64,000 nucleotides of DNA from Marinitoga aeolica (lineage in GTDB: Bacteria > Thermotogota > Thermotogae > Petrotogales > Petrotogaceae): assembly GCF_029910535.1 (NCBI RefSeq), contig NZ_CP069362.1, positions 1,860,001 through 1,924,000 of the forward strand, read 5' to 3'. Of the stretch, positions 1-8,204 are shown in pieces. A program made the translations under genes and the position numbers. Under the pieces are notes generated by a model. That model was not told the DNA's origin. It saw nothing but the letters and a program-made list of their open reading frames with translations, and ran no database searches. Numbering within the stretch: position 1 is the stretch's first letter; the number at the start of each line of letters is the position of its first letter.

Positions 1-467
1 GTAAGTATGTTTGTTAAATATAAAACAATATCTTTTAATAGCTGTCCAGTTAATCCATGTTCTACAAATATACCTTTTCCATCGTGCTTTAATACTCTTT
101 TGACATTTTTCATAGACTCATAAGGATTTTTTACTGAACAAAAGACATCTATAGATAAAATAGTATCAAAAGTGTTATCATCAAAAGATAAATCTTCCAC
201 TGAAGAGTGAACAAATTCAAGATTAAGGTCATTCCTTTTTTTAGATTTTTCTTTAGCTATTTTTAACATTTCTATACTTTTGTCTATTAAAACAACATGA
301 GAATTGGGAGGATAGTATTCTATATTATGACCTGTTCCAACAGCTAAATCCAACGTATATCCCTCAATTTTTGGAACAAAATTTTTTCTAAAATCATTCA
401 TTGTGGATTTTTCTAATGGGTAAAGAAGAGTATCATATATATTTGCTATAAAATCATATCTGGTCAT
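1..467 (-). CDS. SAM-dependent methyltransferase (partial, 3' end outside window)
   Basis: Reading the minus strand from the ATG at 467 gives an open frame to the window edge (about 155 residues). It starts MTRYDFIANIYDTLL and carries the class I methyltransferase motif I LDLAVGTGHN (about residues 43-52), an acidic strand-2 end (VVLIDKS) and a DTILSIDVF motif like the UbiE/Methyltransf_11 group. AGGTGA just upstream is the ribosome site. The family moves a methyl group from S-adenosylmethionine to a small molecule or quinone; the substrate cannot be told. The C-terminus lies outside the window. The gene is divergent from the LysM phosphatase. Confidence 0.8.
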   Translation of the reverse strand, partial: MTRYDFIANIYDTLLYPLEKSTMNDFRKNFVPKIEGYTLDLAVGTGHNIEYYPPNSHVVLIDKSIEMLKIAKEKSKKRNDLNLEFVHSSVEDLSFDDNTFDTILSIDVFCSVKNPYESMKNVKRVLKHDGKGIFVEHGLTGQLLKDIVLYLTNIL

Positions 468-562
468 ATAATCACCTCATATTAATTATATCATATTTGT
501 TTAAAAATATAGATAATTCTCTTTTATTAGTTATTATAGCTTTTTATAATTTAATATAAATG

Positions 563-591
563 TTGCATTTTCATTTTTTTTTTGATATTAT
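563..591 (+). promoter_or_regulatory. Putative sigma-70 type promoter for the LysM phosphatase
   Basis: TTGCAT (563-568) and TATTAT (586-591) are 17 bp apart, about 35 bp before the start codon. The region is very AT-rich, so confidence is moderate. Confidence 0.4.
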
Positions 592-626
592 ATTTAATGC
601 AAAAAAATTTATGAGGAGGGTGAAGT

Positions 627-1565
627 ATGAGAAAAGTTCTTATTGTGTTATTAGCAGTTTTATTTTCTGCTTTGATTTTTGCAAATGCAGAGTATTATGT
701 AGTAAAAAGTGGGGATAGTTTGTCAAAAATTTCTGAAGTTACAGGTGTAAGTATTGATAAATTGATTAAATACAATAACATTCAAAACCCAGATCTTATT
801 GTTGTTGGACAAAAATTAAGATTAATGCCAGAATATACACAAAAAGATTTAAATGAACAAATGGTTTTGGCAATGGACTGGTATCAAACATCTGGTGAAA
901 TGAAAGCTTTGGCTTATCAAGCATTTAATGTTGCAAAAATGGTTTTTGATAATGATTTAGCAAATAATAATGATCCAATGAAAAGAGCAGTTATAGTTGA
1001 TATTGATGAAACTATCTTAAATAACAGCCCATATGATGCAGGGCATATTGATACAAATCATGCATACCCAACAGGTTGGAATGATTGGTGTAATGCAGCA
1101 CTAGCAACAGCATTACCTGGAGCTGTAGAATTTTTAAATTATGTTGTTGAAAAAGGTGCAGATGTATATTATATTTCAAATAGGAAAGTTGCTGTAAAAG
1201 AAGGAACTATGAAGAATTTAAAAGCTTTAGGATTCCCTCAAGTTACAGATGATCATGTCTTATTAAGAACTGATACATCCGATAAAGAACCAAGAAGAAA
1301 AATGGTAGAAAAAGATCATAGAATTGTATTATTAATGGGAGATAATTTAAATGATTTTACATCAGTATTTAGACATAAAGGATTAAAAGAAAGAAATGCT
1401 TTAGTTGATCAATTTAAAAATGAATATGGAGTAAAATTCATCTTATTACCAAATCCAATTTATGGTGACTGGGAAGGTGCAATTTACAATGGAAATTGGG
1501 GTTTAAGCCCAGAAGAAAAGAGCAAAACAAGAAAATCAGTTATAACAAAATGGCCAGAACAATAA
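627..1565 (+). CDS. Secreted LysM-domain HAD acid phosphatase (class B / e(P4)-like)
   Basis: A 312-residue exported protein. Residues 1-21 form a signal peptide ending in ANA. Residues 22-66 are one LysM domain (YYVVKSGDSLSKI...VGQKLRL), which binds peptidoglycan-type glycans. The rest is an HAD-superfamily IIIB acid phosphatase: motif I DIDETIL with nucleophile D125 and acid D127, motif II YISNR near 182-186, motif IV GDNLNDF near 238-244. The e(P4) family removes phosphate from nucleotides outside the cytoplasm, for example in scavenging nucleosides or NAD. The lipoprotein cysteine of classical e(P4) is absent; the LysM domain may replace it as the wall tether. GAGGAGGGTG precedes the ATG. 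The gene is single and followed by a hairpin. Confidence 0.85.
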   Translation: MRKVLIVLLAVLFSALIFANAEYYVVKSGDSLSKISEVTGVSIDKLIKYNNIQNPDLIVVGQKLRLMPEYTQKDLNEQMVLAMDWYQTSGEMKALAYQAFNVAKMVFDNDLANNNDPMKRAVIVDIDETILNNSPYDAGHIDTNHAYPTGWNDWCNAALATALPGAVEFLNYVVEKGADVYYISNRKVAVKEGTMKNLKALGFPQVTDDHVLLRTDTSDKEPRRKMVEKDHRIVLLMGDNLNDFTSVFRHKGLKERNALVDQFKNEYGVKFILLPNPIYGDWEGAIYNGNWGLSPEEKSKTRKSVITKWPEQ

Positions 1566-1579
1566 TTTCTAAAATATTT

Positions 1580-1603
1580 ACAGCCTCCTTTTAAGGAGGC
1601 TGT
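1580..1603 (+). terminator. Hairpin terminator after the LysM phosphatase
   Basis: ACAGCCTCCTT and AAGGAGGCTGT form an 11-bp stem with a very short loop 15 bp after the stop codon. The following T tract is weak, so it may be an imperfect terminator. Confidence 0.6.
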
Positions 1604-1653
1604 TCAGTTTGTTGCCAAACATAGACATATTTTTAATGCAGCGCATTAAAAAT
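1604..1653. other. Structured intergenic element, copy A (two small hairpins)
   Basis: Two perfect stem-loops lie between the terminator and the 63-bp array: GTTTG/CAAAC (1607-1611/1616-1620) with loop TTGC, and an 11-bp stem ATTTTTAATGC/GCATTAAAAAT (1629-1639/1643-1653) with a 3-nt loop. The same order of motifs occurs in the element at 6739-7020, where the second stem reads ATTTTTAATAC/GTATTAAAAAT. The pair that differs is changed on both sides. No open frame is present. The role is unknown. Confidence 0.55.
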
Positions 1654-2271
1654 AAACAAAAAGATTTTTAATAAAAGAATTTAAATTTTGCGAAGCAAAT
1701 GCTATGCATTAAAAATAAACAAAAAGATTTTTAATAAAAGAATTTAAATTTTGCGAAGCAAATGCTATGCATTAAAAATAAACAAAAAGATTTTTAATAA
1801 AAGAATTTAAATTTTGCGAAGCAAATGCTATGCATTAAAAATAAACAAAAAGATTTTTAATAAAAGAATTTAAATTTTGCGAAGCAAATGCTATGCATTA
1901 AAAATAAACAAAAAGATTTTTAATAAAAGAATTTAAATTTTGCGAAGCAAATGCTATGCATTAAAAATAAACAAAAAGATTTTTAATAAAAGAATTTAAA
2001 TTTTGCGAAGCAAATGCTATGCATTAAAAATAAACAAAAAGATTTTTAATAAAAGAATTTAAATTTTGCGAAGCAAATGCTATGCATTAAAAATAAACAA
2101 AAAGATTTTTAATAAAAGAATTTAAATTTTGCGAAGCAAATGCTATGCATTAAAAATAAACAAAAAGATTTTTAATAAAAGAATTTAAATTTTGCGAAGC
2201 AAATGCTATGCATTAAAAATAAACAAAAAGATTTTTAATAAAAGAATTTAAATTTTGCGAAGCAAATGCTT
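1643..2271. repeat. Tandem array: ten perfect head-to-tail copies of a 63-bp unit
   Basis: Units start at 1643, 1706, 1769, 1832, 1895, 1958, 2021, 2084, 2147 and 2210. Each begins GCATTAAAAATAAAC and ends GCGAAGCAAATGCTAT; no differences were seen between full units. Each unit contains an inverted pair ATTAAAAAT/ATTTTTAAT separated by 10 nt and a hairpin TTTGC-GAA-GCAAA. The last copy runs directly into the ribosome site of the kinase gene at 2285. There are no unique spacers, so this is not a CRISPR. Sixty-three bp equals about six helical turns, and the unit is rich in A/T tracts. Confidence 0.95.
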
Positions 2272-2284
2272 TTGGAGTGATAAT

Positions 2285-3004
2285 ATGGAAATAGATGTTT
2301 ATGGTGCAACATTTTATGATATTTATATTTTAGGAGATGCTCCTCACAATTCAAAAATAATAGAAATACCGGGTGGATCTGGTTTTAATATAGCTTATAC
2401 TTTGTATAAATTAGGTTATGAAATAAACTTTAATTCTTTTATTGGCAATGATCATAAGGGGAAATACCTTGAAGATATGATACCATTTAAATTAGAAAAA
2501 GTTGAAGAAAAAACAGCAACATTTATTTCAAGAAATGGAAATCCACTTGCCGTAGAAAGAAAAATAAATGATAGTAATTTTAAAAAAATTGAAAAAAAAT
2601 CAGATGTTGCGATAATAACTACAGAGCTTTCTATTAAGGAATTAATAGAAATAGAAAAGCTAGGATATAAAAAAATCTTCTTTGATATTGGGCCACGTCC
2701 TTTTATTGCAGAAAATATTTTTAATAATGCATTTGTATTAGGCACAGAAAAAGAATGCAAATACAGAAATTGTAATTTAATAAAACTTGGAAATAGAGGT
2801 ATAAAATTTAATAATGAAATATATAATTCAAATGGTAAAATTGCAAAATACAAAACAGGATTAGGAGATATATTTGACGCATTTTTTATTCATTATATTT
2901 TAAATAATTATTCCATTGAAGAAGCTATAAAAATTTCGATAGATAAAGTCGAAAAAGTTTTAGATATACCAGGTGCATATAATAAAATAAATTATTTAAT
3001 TTAA
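2285..3004 (+). CDS. Short PfkB-family carbohydrate kinase-like protein
   Basis: A 239-residue protein with both PfkB/ribokinase signatures: the N-terminal glycine motif IPGGSGFNIAYTLYKLG (GGSG about residue 30) and the C-terminal TGLGDIFDAFF (residues 191-201). D195 is the expected catalytic base, and DTGAGD is degenerated to TGLGD. The family phosphorylates sugars or nucleosides with ATP. Usual length is about 300 residues, so the lid and part of the middle are reduced; the substrate cannot be told. The ATG at 2285 is chosen because GGAGTG (2274-2279) sits 5 bp upstream. A TTG at 2255 in the same frame lies inside the last 63-bp repeat and lacks a ribosome site. Confidence 0.75.
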   Translation: MEIDVYGATFYDIYILGDAPHNSKIIEIPGGSGFNIAYTLYKLGYEINFNSFIGNDHKGKYLEDMIPFKLEKVEEKTATFISRNGNPLAVERKINDSNFKKIEKKSDVAIITTELSIKELIEIEKLGYKKIFFDIGPRPFIAENIFNNAFVLGTEKECKYRNCNLIKLGNRGIKFNNEIYNSNGKIAKYKTGLGDIFDAFFIHYILNNYSIEEAIKISIDKVEKVLDIPGAYNKINYLI

Positions 3005-3032
3005 TTTTTATATAAACGTAATTTTTTTTGAT

Positions 3033-3055
3033 TATAATCATACCAACCGGTCGGT
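3033..3055 (+). promoter_or_regulatory. Promoter -10 with overlapping TetR-type palindromic operator
   Basis: A consensus TATAAT (3033-3038) is followed at once by ACCAACCGGTCGGT (3042-3055), a near-perfect palindrome with one mismatched pair. It is GC-rich in a very AT-rich setting. ACCGACCGGTCGGT-like sites are typical TetR-family operators. The palindrome covers the expected transcription start of the exporter operon, which ends in a TetR gene, so autorepression is the likely logic (inference). Confidence 0.7.
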
Positions 3056-3083
3056 TTTTTAATAATTTTTAAGGGGTGGTTAT

Positions 3084-5618
3084 ATGAAAAAATTAGGAAA
3101 TTTTGTTATTCAATATTCAAAAAGCACATTAATTTTTATTATTGGAATAACAATTATTTCAATAATTCTAATTACTAAATTAGAAATCAAACCAGGATTT
3201 CTTGATTTACTCCCTTCAGATGATCCTTATGTAAAAACATATGAAGAAGCCACTAAAAGCTTTAAAAGTGTTGACAGTATAATAATAGGTATTGAGGGAT
3301 CAAAAGAGAATATCATTAAATATATAGAATATATTTCAAAAAAACTTAAAAATGTTGATTATATTGATGCTATATATTATAAAAATCCAATAGATTTTAT
3401 TTCAAAAAATATTTTTTTACTTTCTTCTGATGAAGAGCAAAAATTTTTAAAGAAGCTATATACTTCATCTAATCTGGTTGATTTTTTTAATGCTTTAAAT
3501 ATGATGTTTGAGGAATCTGATAATAGACATAAGGTAACTGAACAAGATAAAAAACGATTTGAATATATGATTGAATCTTTTAATAAGCTTTTAATAAGCA
3601 TGAAAAACGAAGATATAGGAATGGTTAAAGATGAATTTTTAAATATGTTATTTGGAGAAAAATATATGCTTTCAAAAGATGGGAATTTTGGAATGATCGT
3701 AATTAGACCTACAATAAGTTCTAATGATATAAACAAAGTAGTGAAATTAGTTAATTCTATAGAAAATATTGTGAAAAAAAATGCTGGAACGTATAATGTA
3801 AAAGCTGGTTTAACTGGAACATTGGTTATTGCAAGAGATGAAATGGTTGTTTCCGATAGAGATATGGCCGTTGCTACAACAGTTTCTTTAATATTGATTT
3901 TGATTATATTTATATTAGGATTCAGAAGTTTCAGATACATGATTTTATCTGTAATTCCACTTATTTTAGGTATATTATGGGCTTTGGGATTTACAAAAAT
4001 TACTATTGGGTCATTAAATATTATGACTATTATGATGGGAGCTATTCTTGCAGGATTAGGAATTGATTATTCCATACACATAATTTCTTTATATATTGAA
4101 TTAAGAAACAAGAATTTTTCTAAAATAGATGCATTAAAAGGCGTTTTTGAAAAGAATGTTAGAGGAATTATAGCAGGTGCTCTTACAACAGCTATAGGTA
4201 TGGGAATTTTTGCAATTAGCTCTTTCCCTGGATTTAGAGAATTTGGTATAGCTTTGTCTTCCGGAATAATATTTACGTTATTAGCTGCAATTTTTGGATT
4301 AACTGCATTATTAAAAAAGTTTGGAACTAAATATAAAGATCCTGGTAATGCATTTATTATAGACTATAATATAAAAAAATATAGAAGTATAAGTATAGCA
4401 GTATTGGTTATTTTAATATTATTATCATTTTTCAAAATCAAAAATGTTGAATTTGATAAAAATATGATGAATATTGAAGCAAAAGGATTAGAAAGCATAA
4501 AATTAAATGAAAAAATTTTAGAAGAATTTGAGTTTTCTCCAGATAATACTGTATTTATTAGCAGAAATTTAGATGAGGCAAAAGTTTTATATGATAAATT
4601 AAAAAATTTAAAAATTTTTTCTCAGATAGATAGTATATCTTTATTTTTACCAGAAACAGATTCTCAGATTGCCAGATTAAGAAATGCATATGAAGCAAAA
4701 AATACAAAAATAGTTAATAAAAAATTGGATCAAAAAAAGCTAAAAGCAGAAATTAATAAACTCAATTTTAATCTTACCAAAACTGCATTATCAATAAATT
4801 TAATGGGTTATAAGAATCTTGCTGAAAAACTAAAAGATATAGTAAAAAGTGGTGTTTTAATACAAATAGCAAACAAAAAGACAGAAAATATTTTAAAATT
4901 GCAAAATATTATTATTCCATTAATTAATGATTTAAAAAAAGGTCTTAATTCTACAGAATTAATTTCAATTGAAAAGATTCCGGAAGAAATAAAGTCTAAT
5001 TATTTAGGTAAAGATGGAAAAGTTTTAACAACTGCTTATTCTAATGGAGATATGTGGAATGCTGATTATCAAAAAGAATATTTTAATCAGTTGAACAAAT
5101 TAAATTTGAAAAATGTTAGTGGTACAGCACTTATCTTCTTAAGAGTAATTCAAGTTTCCGCAAGAGAAGGAAAGAAAATTTTATTATTAACGATAATCTT
5201 TATTTTTATAATATTATTATTAGATATGAAGAGCTTAAAATATGCAATTATAGCCTTATTACCGATGATTATATCTATAATTTTAGTATTAGGGGTTATG
5301 GGATGGTTTGATATTAAGTTTAATGTAGTTAATATTATAGCCCTTCCTTTGATAATAGGAATAGGTGTAGATGATGGAATACATCTTATACATAGGTATA
5401 GAAGAGAAAATGATTTAAGAACAGCTTTAAAAAGTACAGGAAAAGCTATAACTATGACTACCTTAACAACTGGTGCAGCTTTTGGATCTTTTATATTAGC
5501 TAAATATAGAGGGTTTGTAGGCTTTGGATTATTATTACTCTTGGGTGTAACTTTTAGTTATTTGATCACAGTATTTATAGTTACATCAATTTTAAGTTAT
5601 ATGGAGGAAGATAAATAA
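3084..5618 (+). CDS. MMPL/RND-type exporter (HAE3 / HpnN-like)
   Basis: An 844-residue membrane protein with the duplicated RND layout: TM1 (about 14-33), a large outside loop (about 35-260), TM2-6 (about 262-410), TM7 (about 433-452), a second outside loop (about 455-690) and TM8-12 (about 693-838). Each half carries the acidic transmembrane motif of proton-driven RND pumps, GLGIDYSIHI near 328 and GIGVDDGIHL near 755. MMPL/HAE3 proteins move lipids, hopanoids or hydrophobic drugs to the envelope. It is the first gene of an operon with a flavodoxin-like gene (overlapping by one base) and a TetR regulator, under an operator-like palindrome. This suggests ligand-induced efflux. Confidence 0.85.
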   Translation: MKKLGNFVIQYSKSTLIFIIGITIISIILITKLEIKPGFLDLLPSDDPYVKTYEEATKSFKSVDSIIIGIEGSKENIIKYIEYISKKLKNVDYIDAIYYKNPIDFISKNIFLLSSDEEQKFLKKLYTSSNLVDFFNALNMMFEESDNRHKVTEQDKKRFEYMIESFNKLLISMKNEDIGMVKDEFLNMLFGEKYMLSKDGNFGMIVIRPTISSNDINKVVKLVNSIENIVKKNAGTYNVKAGLTGTLVIARDEMVVSDRDMAVATTVSLILILIIFILGFRSFRYMILSVIPLILGILWALGFTKITIGSLNIMTIMMGAILAGLGIDYSIHIISLYIELRNKNFSKIDALKGVFEKNVRGIIAGALTTAIGMGIFAISSFPGFREFGIALSSGIIFTLLAAIFGLTALLKKFGTKYKDPGNAFIIDYNIKKYRSISIAVLVILILLSFFKIKNVEFDKNMMNIEAKGLESIKLNEKILEEFEFSPDNTVFISRNLDEAKVLYDKLKNLKIFSQIDSISLFLPETDSQIARLRNAYEAKNTKIVNKKLDQKKLKAEINKLNFNLTKTALSINLMGYKNLAEKLKDIVKSGVLIQIANKKTENILKLQNIIIPLINDLKKGLNSTELISIEKIPEEIKSNYLGKDGKVLTTAYSNGDMWNADYQKEYFNQLNKLNLKNVSGTALIFLRVIQVSAREGKKILLLTIIFIFIILLLDMKSLKYAIIALLPMIISIILVLGVMGWFDIKFNVVNIIALPLIIGIGVDDGIHLIHRYRRENDLRTALKSTGKAITMTTLTTGAAFGSFILAKYRGFVGFGLLLLLGVTFSYLITVFIVTSILSYMEEDK

Positions 5619-6085
5619 TGAAAGTTTGCATAATATATGATACAAAAAGGAATTCAACAAAAGAATTTTCTAATTGGATTAAAAATGAATTAGAAGATAA
5701 AAATATAAAAGTTGATATATATAAAGTAGACGAATTTAATGATAATTTTAATTATGATTTATATATAATTGGAACCCCTATATATTATGAAAAACCTTTA
5801 AAAAGTATTTATAAGTTTATAGAAAATAATAAAGAAAAATTGAATAATAAAAAAGTGGCTTTATTTATAGTATGCATAGCTCAAATGTTTGGACATACAA
5901 CAAAAAAATATATTGAAAAACATTATTTATACCCATTAGAAAAAAATATTGATAATTTGATTATTTCTAGTGCAGTATTTAAAGGTTGGATAAAAAAAAT
6001 CAATATTGAAGAACGGAAAAAAGTAAAAGAATGGATTGATGAATTAATAAACATTTGGAGGAATGATTATGGAGGAAACTTATGA
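5618..6085 (+). CDS. Flavodoxin-domain protein
   Basis: A 155-residue protein starting MKVCIIYDTKRNSTKEF. Strand 1 and the phosphate-binding loop (T-x-R-N-S-T, residues 9-14) match flavodoxin/HemG-type FMN binding, and YDLYIIGTPIYYEKP matches the second FMN loop. The expected role is electron transfer or small-molecule reduction with bound FMN. The start overlaps the exporter stop (TAATG), and the end overlaps the TetR gene by 17 bp, so the three are translated together. Its link to export is unknown; it might modify the exported compound. Confidence 0.7.
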   Translation: MKVCIIYDTKRNSTKEFSNWIKNELEDKNIKVDIYKVDEFNDNFNYDLYIIGTPIYYEKPLKSIYKFIENNKEKLNNKKVALFIVCIAQMFGHTTKKYIEKHYLYPLEKNIDNLIISSAVFKGWIKKINIEERKKVKEWIDELINIWRNDYGGNL

Positions 6086-6644
6086 AAAAATTATAAAAGC
6101 TGCTTATGAAATATTTTCTACAGAAGGATATCAAAAAGCTAGCATAAATAAAATAAAGGATAAAGCTAATGTTTCTAAAGGAGCTATATACCACTATTTT
6201 AAAAGTAAGGAAGAATTGTATTTAAAAGTTTTGGAATATTTTATATTTGAATTTGCTAATACTTTAGAAAATATTGAATTCCCTGATTTGTATAAAATTA
6301 GAGAATTAGGTTTAATATATATTGAAGAATATAAAAAGAATAAACAAATGCAAAAGTTTTTAATAGACTTTTTTCTTCAAGCTATGTTGAACAAAAAAAT
6401 AAAAAAAATAATGAATGTTTTTTTAGAAAATTCAATAGCTCTTATTGAAAATAAAATTAAAGAAATGCAAGAAAAAGGGATCGTAGATAAAAATATAAAT
6501 ACTAATTTATTAGCTCAAAAAATTTTTGTAACGTTAGATTCTCTCGGTATGTATATTTCAATAGATGCGAATGTTATTAAACCAGAAAAATTATGGATAG
6601 ATTTTGTAGATAATTATTTAAAAGATTTTTTTAATGCAAATTAG
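6069..6644 (+). CDS. TetR-family transcriptional repressor of the exporter operon
   Basis: A 191-residue protein. Residues 1-50 form the TetR helix-turn-helix (EKIIKAAYEIFSTEGYQKAS, then VSKGAIYHYFKSKEELY). The remaining helical part is a typical ligand-binding domain of variable sequence. The ATG at 6069 is chosen over 6063 because GGAGG (6057-6061) lies 7 bp before it and only 1 bp before 6063. Being last in the operon headed by the palindrome at 3042-3055, it probably represses the operon until a ligand of the exporter binds. Confidence 0.85.
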   Translation: MEETYEKIIKAAYEIFSTEGYQKASINKIKDKANVSKGAIYHYFKSKEELYLKVLEYFIFEFANTLENIEFPDLYKIRELGLIYIEEYKKNKQMQKFLIDFFLQAMLNKKIKKIMNVFLENSIALIENKIKEMQEKGIVDKNINTNLLAQKIFVTLDSLGMYISIDANVIKPEKLWIDFVDNYLKDFFNAN

Positions 6645-6738
6645 ATGTGAAAAGTGAAATTTATTTGATAATTTGAAATTTTTATTTATTTTATTGAATA
6701 TATTCTTTTTGAAAAATGATATATATATATTTAAAATA

Positions 6739-7020
6739 GTCAGAACATTTATTTTCTGGTTACAGATTGTTGACAAACTCTACATTTAAATACAAAGTAT
6801 TTTCAAAAATAATATTCACGCACATATTTTTAATACGTAGTATTAAAAATAAATACAAGGCTTTACAAAGAATATTTAAAATTTTTTCGAACCAAAATAT
6901 TTATGTTAAAAGTTTTTTATTTTCGCGGAGCGAAAGTTTGGGAATTTTCAAGTATTCGCTCATATTATTTTTTTAGAAAATACTTTGTCATCAGTCTGTA
7001 GTCAGAGCATTTATTCTCTG
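6739..7020. ncRNA. Structured intergenic element, copy B (candidate RNA or small inverted-repeat mobile element)
   Basis: This 384-bp gap between convergent genes (6645-7028) is built of nested inverted repeats. The outer arms CTGGTTACAGATTG (6756-6769) and CAGTCTGTAGTCAG (6991-7004) pair over 14 positions with three G-U pairs. Then ACAAAGTATTTTC (6792-6804) pairs perfectly with GAAAATACTTTGT (6976-6988). Inside are ATTTTTAATAC/GTATTAAAAAT (6826-6836/6840-6850) and TTTCGC/GCGAAA (6921-6926/6930-6935). A 20-bp hairpin motif, GTCAGA..CATTTATT..TCTG, occurs as a direct repeat at 6739-6758 and 7001-7020 with matched stem changes. A 69-codon frame here has no ribosome site or codon signal. It is a relative of 1604-1705. 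Confidence 0.5.
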
Positions 7021-7028
7021 CCTATTAG

Positions 7029-7964
7029 TTAATAGTTATGTTTTTGTAAAAAGTTTAAAATTTTCTTTCCGACCAATCTTTTGAATAAAATACTGCTTTT
7101 ATGACCTGTTGGGATTTTTTGAACTGAAGCATTTGGTAAAAGTGAAATTAAATCATCCGTAGCTTCTTTGGGAATAATCTTATCAAATATTCCTCTAATA
7201 AAAAGTATAGGTTGATTAACAAATTTAGCAAAAGATATTGGATCATATGAATAACATGGAATGGGAGCTTTATCAAAAACATCTTCTATTCTTTGAAATT
7301 TTTTAGATACAAAATTTACAGGGTCTTTTCTAAAATGTTTTATACAAAATTCTTCCGAATTGCATCCATATGCATTTCCTTTTGTTTTATATTCCTCTCT
7401 CACTTTATAAGTATACGGAGAATGAAAATTAATCCATCTCCAATTACCTCCTGTAATCATTAAAACACCCTTTTTAAATCTTTTATCCAATGCTAATGTC
7501 ATTGTTCCTATAATACCCCCAAAAGAAATTCCGAAAAGATATAAATTATTTTCTTTGAAATCTTTAAAATTTTCAATTAAATCTATTGTCCTTCTAACAT
7601 CTTTTACTGCATTATGAAATTCTATTACGCATTTATCAGGATCTGCTGAATAGAAAGGGTCCCCACCATTCATTCCTTTCGGTGTTCGCTTAAGATGATA
7701 TGGTAAAATTACTACAGATGTTCTGTAACCTTGTGTTTTGAAGAATCTCGCATACCATTCTAAGTATGGAATATTATTATTGCCTATACCGTGTAAAAAA
7801 ATTATGTCTCCAAGAATTTTGTTAGATTCAAATAAATGTACGTAAACATTTTTATTTTCTTCATAATGCGTAGCATAATTAACAGGGAATTTAAGAACAA
7901 TATAATCGTTTTCGTTATATTTTTCATAATTTATAGTACTTTTTTTATATTGATATAAGTACAT
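7029..7964 (-). CDS. Alpha/beta-hydrolase family protein
   Basis: A 311-residue cytoplasmic-looking protein. FLHGIG (57-62) is the oxyanion-hole region and GISFGG (145-150) the nucleophile elbow with S147. GIFDKIIP gives D261 and TGHKS gives H288, completing a Ser-Asp-His triad. The family covers esterases, lipases and peptidases; the substrate is not evident. The start at 7964 (MYLYQYKK) is chosen because AGGAGG lies 6 bp upstream; an in-frame ATG at 8015 has no such site. It is convergent with the TetR gene, with the structured element between them. Confidence 0.8.
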   Translation of the reverse strand: MYLYQYKKSTINYEKYNENDYIVLKFPVNYATHYEENKNVYVHLFESNKILGDIIFLHGIGNNNIPYLEWYARFFKTQGYRTSVVILPYHLKRTPKGMNGGDPFYSADPDKCVIEFHNAVKDVRRTIDLIENFKDFKENNLYLFGISFGGIIGTMTLALDKRFKKGVLMITGGNWRWINFHSPYTYKVREEYKTKGNAYGCNSEEFCIKHFRKDPVNFVSKKFQRIEDVFDKAPIPCYSYDPISFAKFVNQPILFIRGIFDKIIPKEATDDLISLLPNASVQKIPTGHKSSILFKRLVGKKILNFLQKHNY

Positions 7965-8204
7965 AGAAAACCTCCTGTTTTTTTGACGGCTTTCATTGAT
8001 AATTTTTAAAGGCATTCTTCGAGTCTTCGTTTCTTTTATACTTTATTGTATAGTTTAAAAATCATAAATTGTCTTACTATATTATAAATATTCTATATTA
8101 TTACTATAAAAAATTTTTATGTAAATATAGTTAATTTAAAAGCAATTAATCAATGATATAATATGAGTGATAAAATTTCAAGTTTATAAAGAGGAGGAGA
8201 TAAA

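Noticed and set aside
1643-2271. CRISPR array
   Set aside because: The repeats follow each other without unique spacers; all ten units are identical over 63 bp, and no cas genes are present.
6767-6976. 69-codon protein gene in the structured element
   Set aside because: No ribosome site; the frame is formed by the inverted repeats and the peptide looks like random AT-rich translation.
6739-7020. Insertion sequence with transposase
   Set aside because: Inverted arms are clear, but the internal part has no open frame that could code for a transposase; at most it would be a non-autonomous element.
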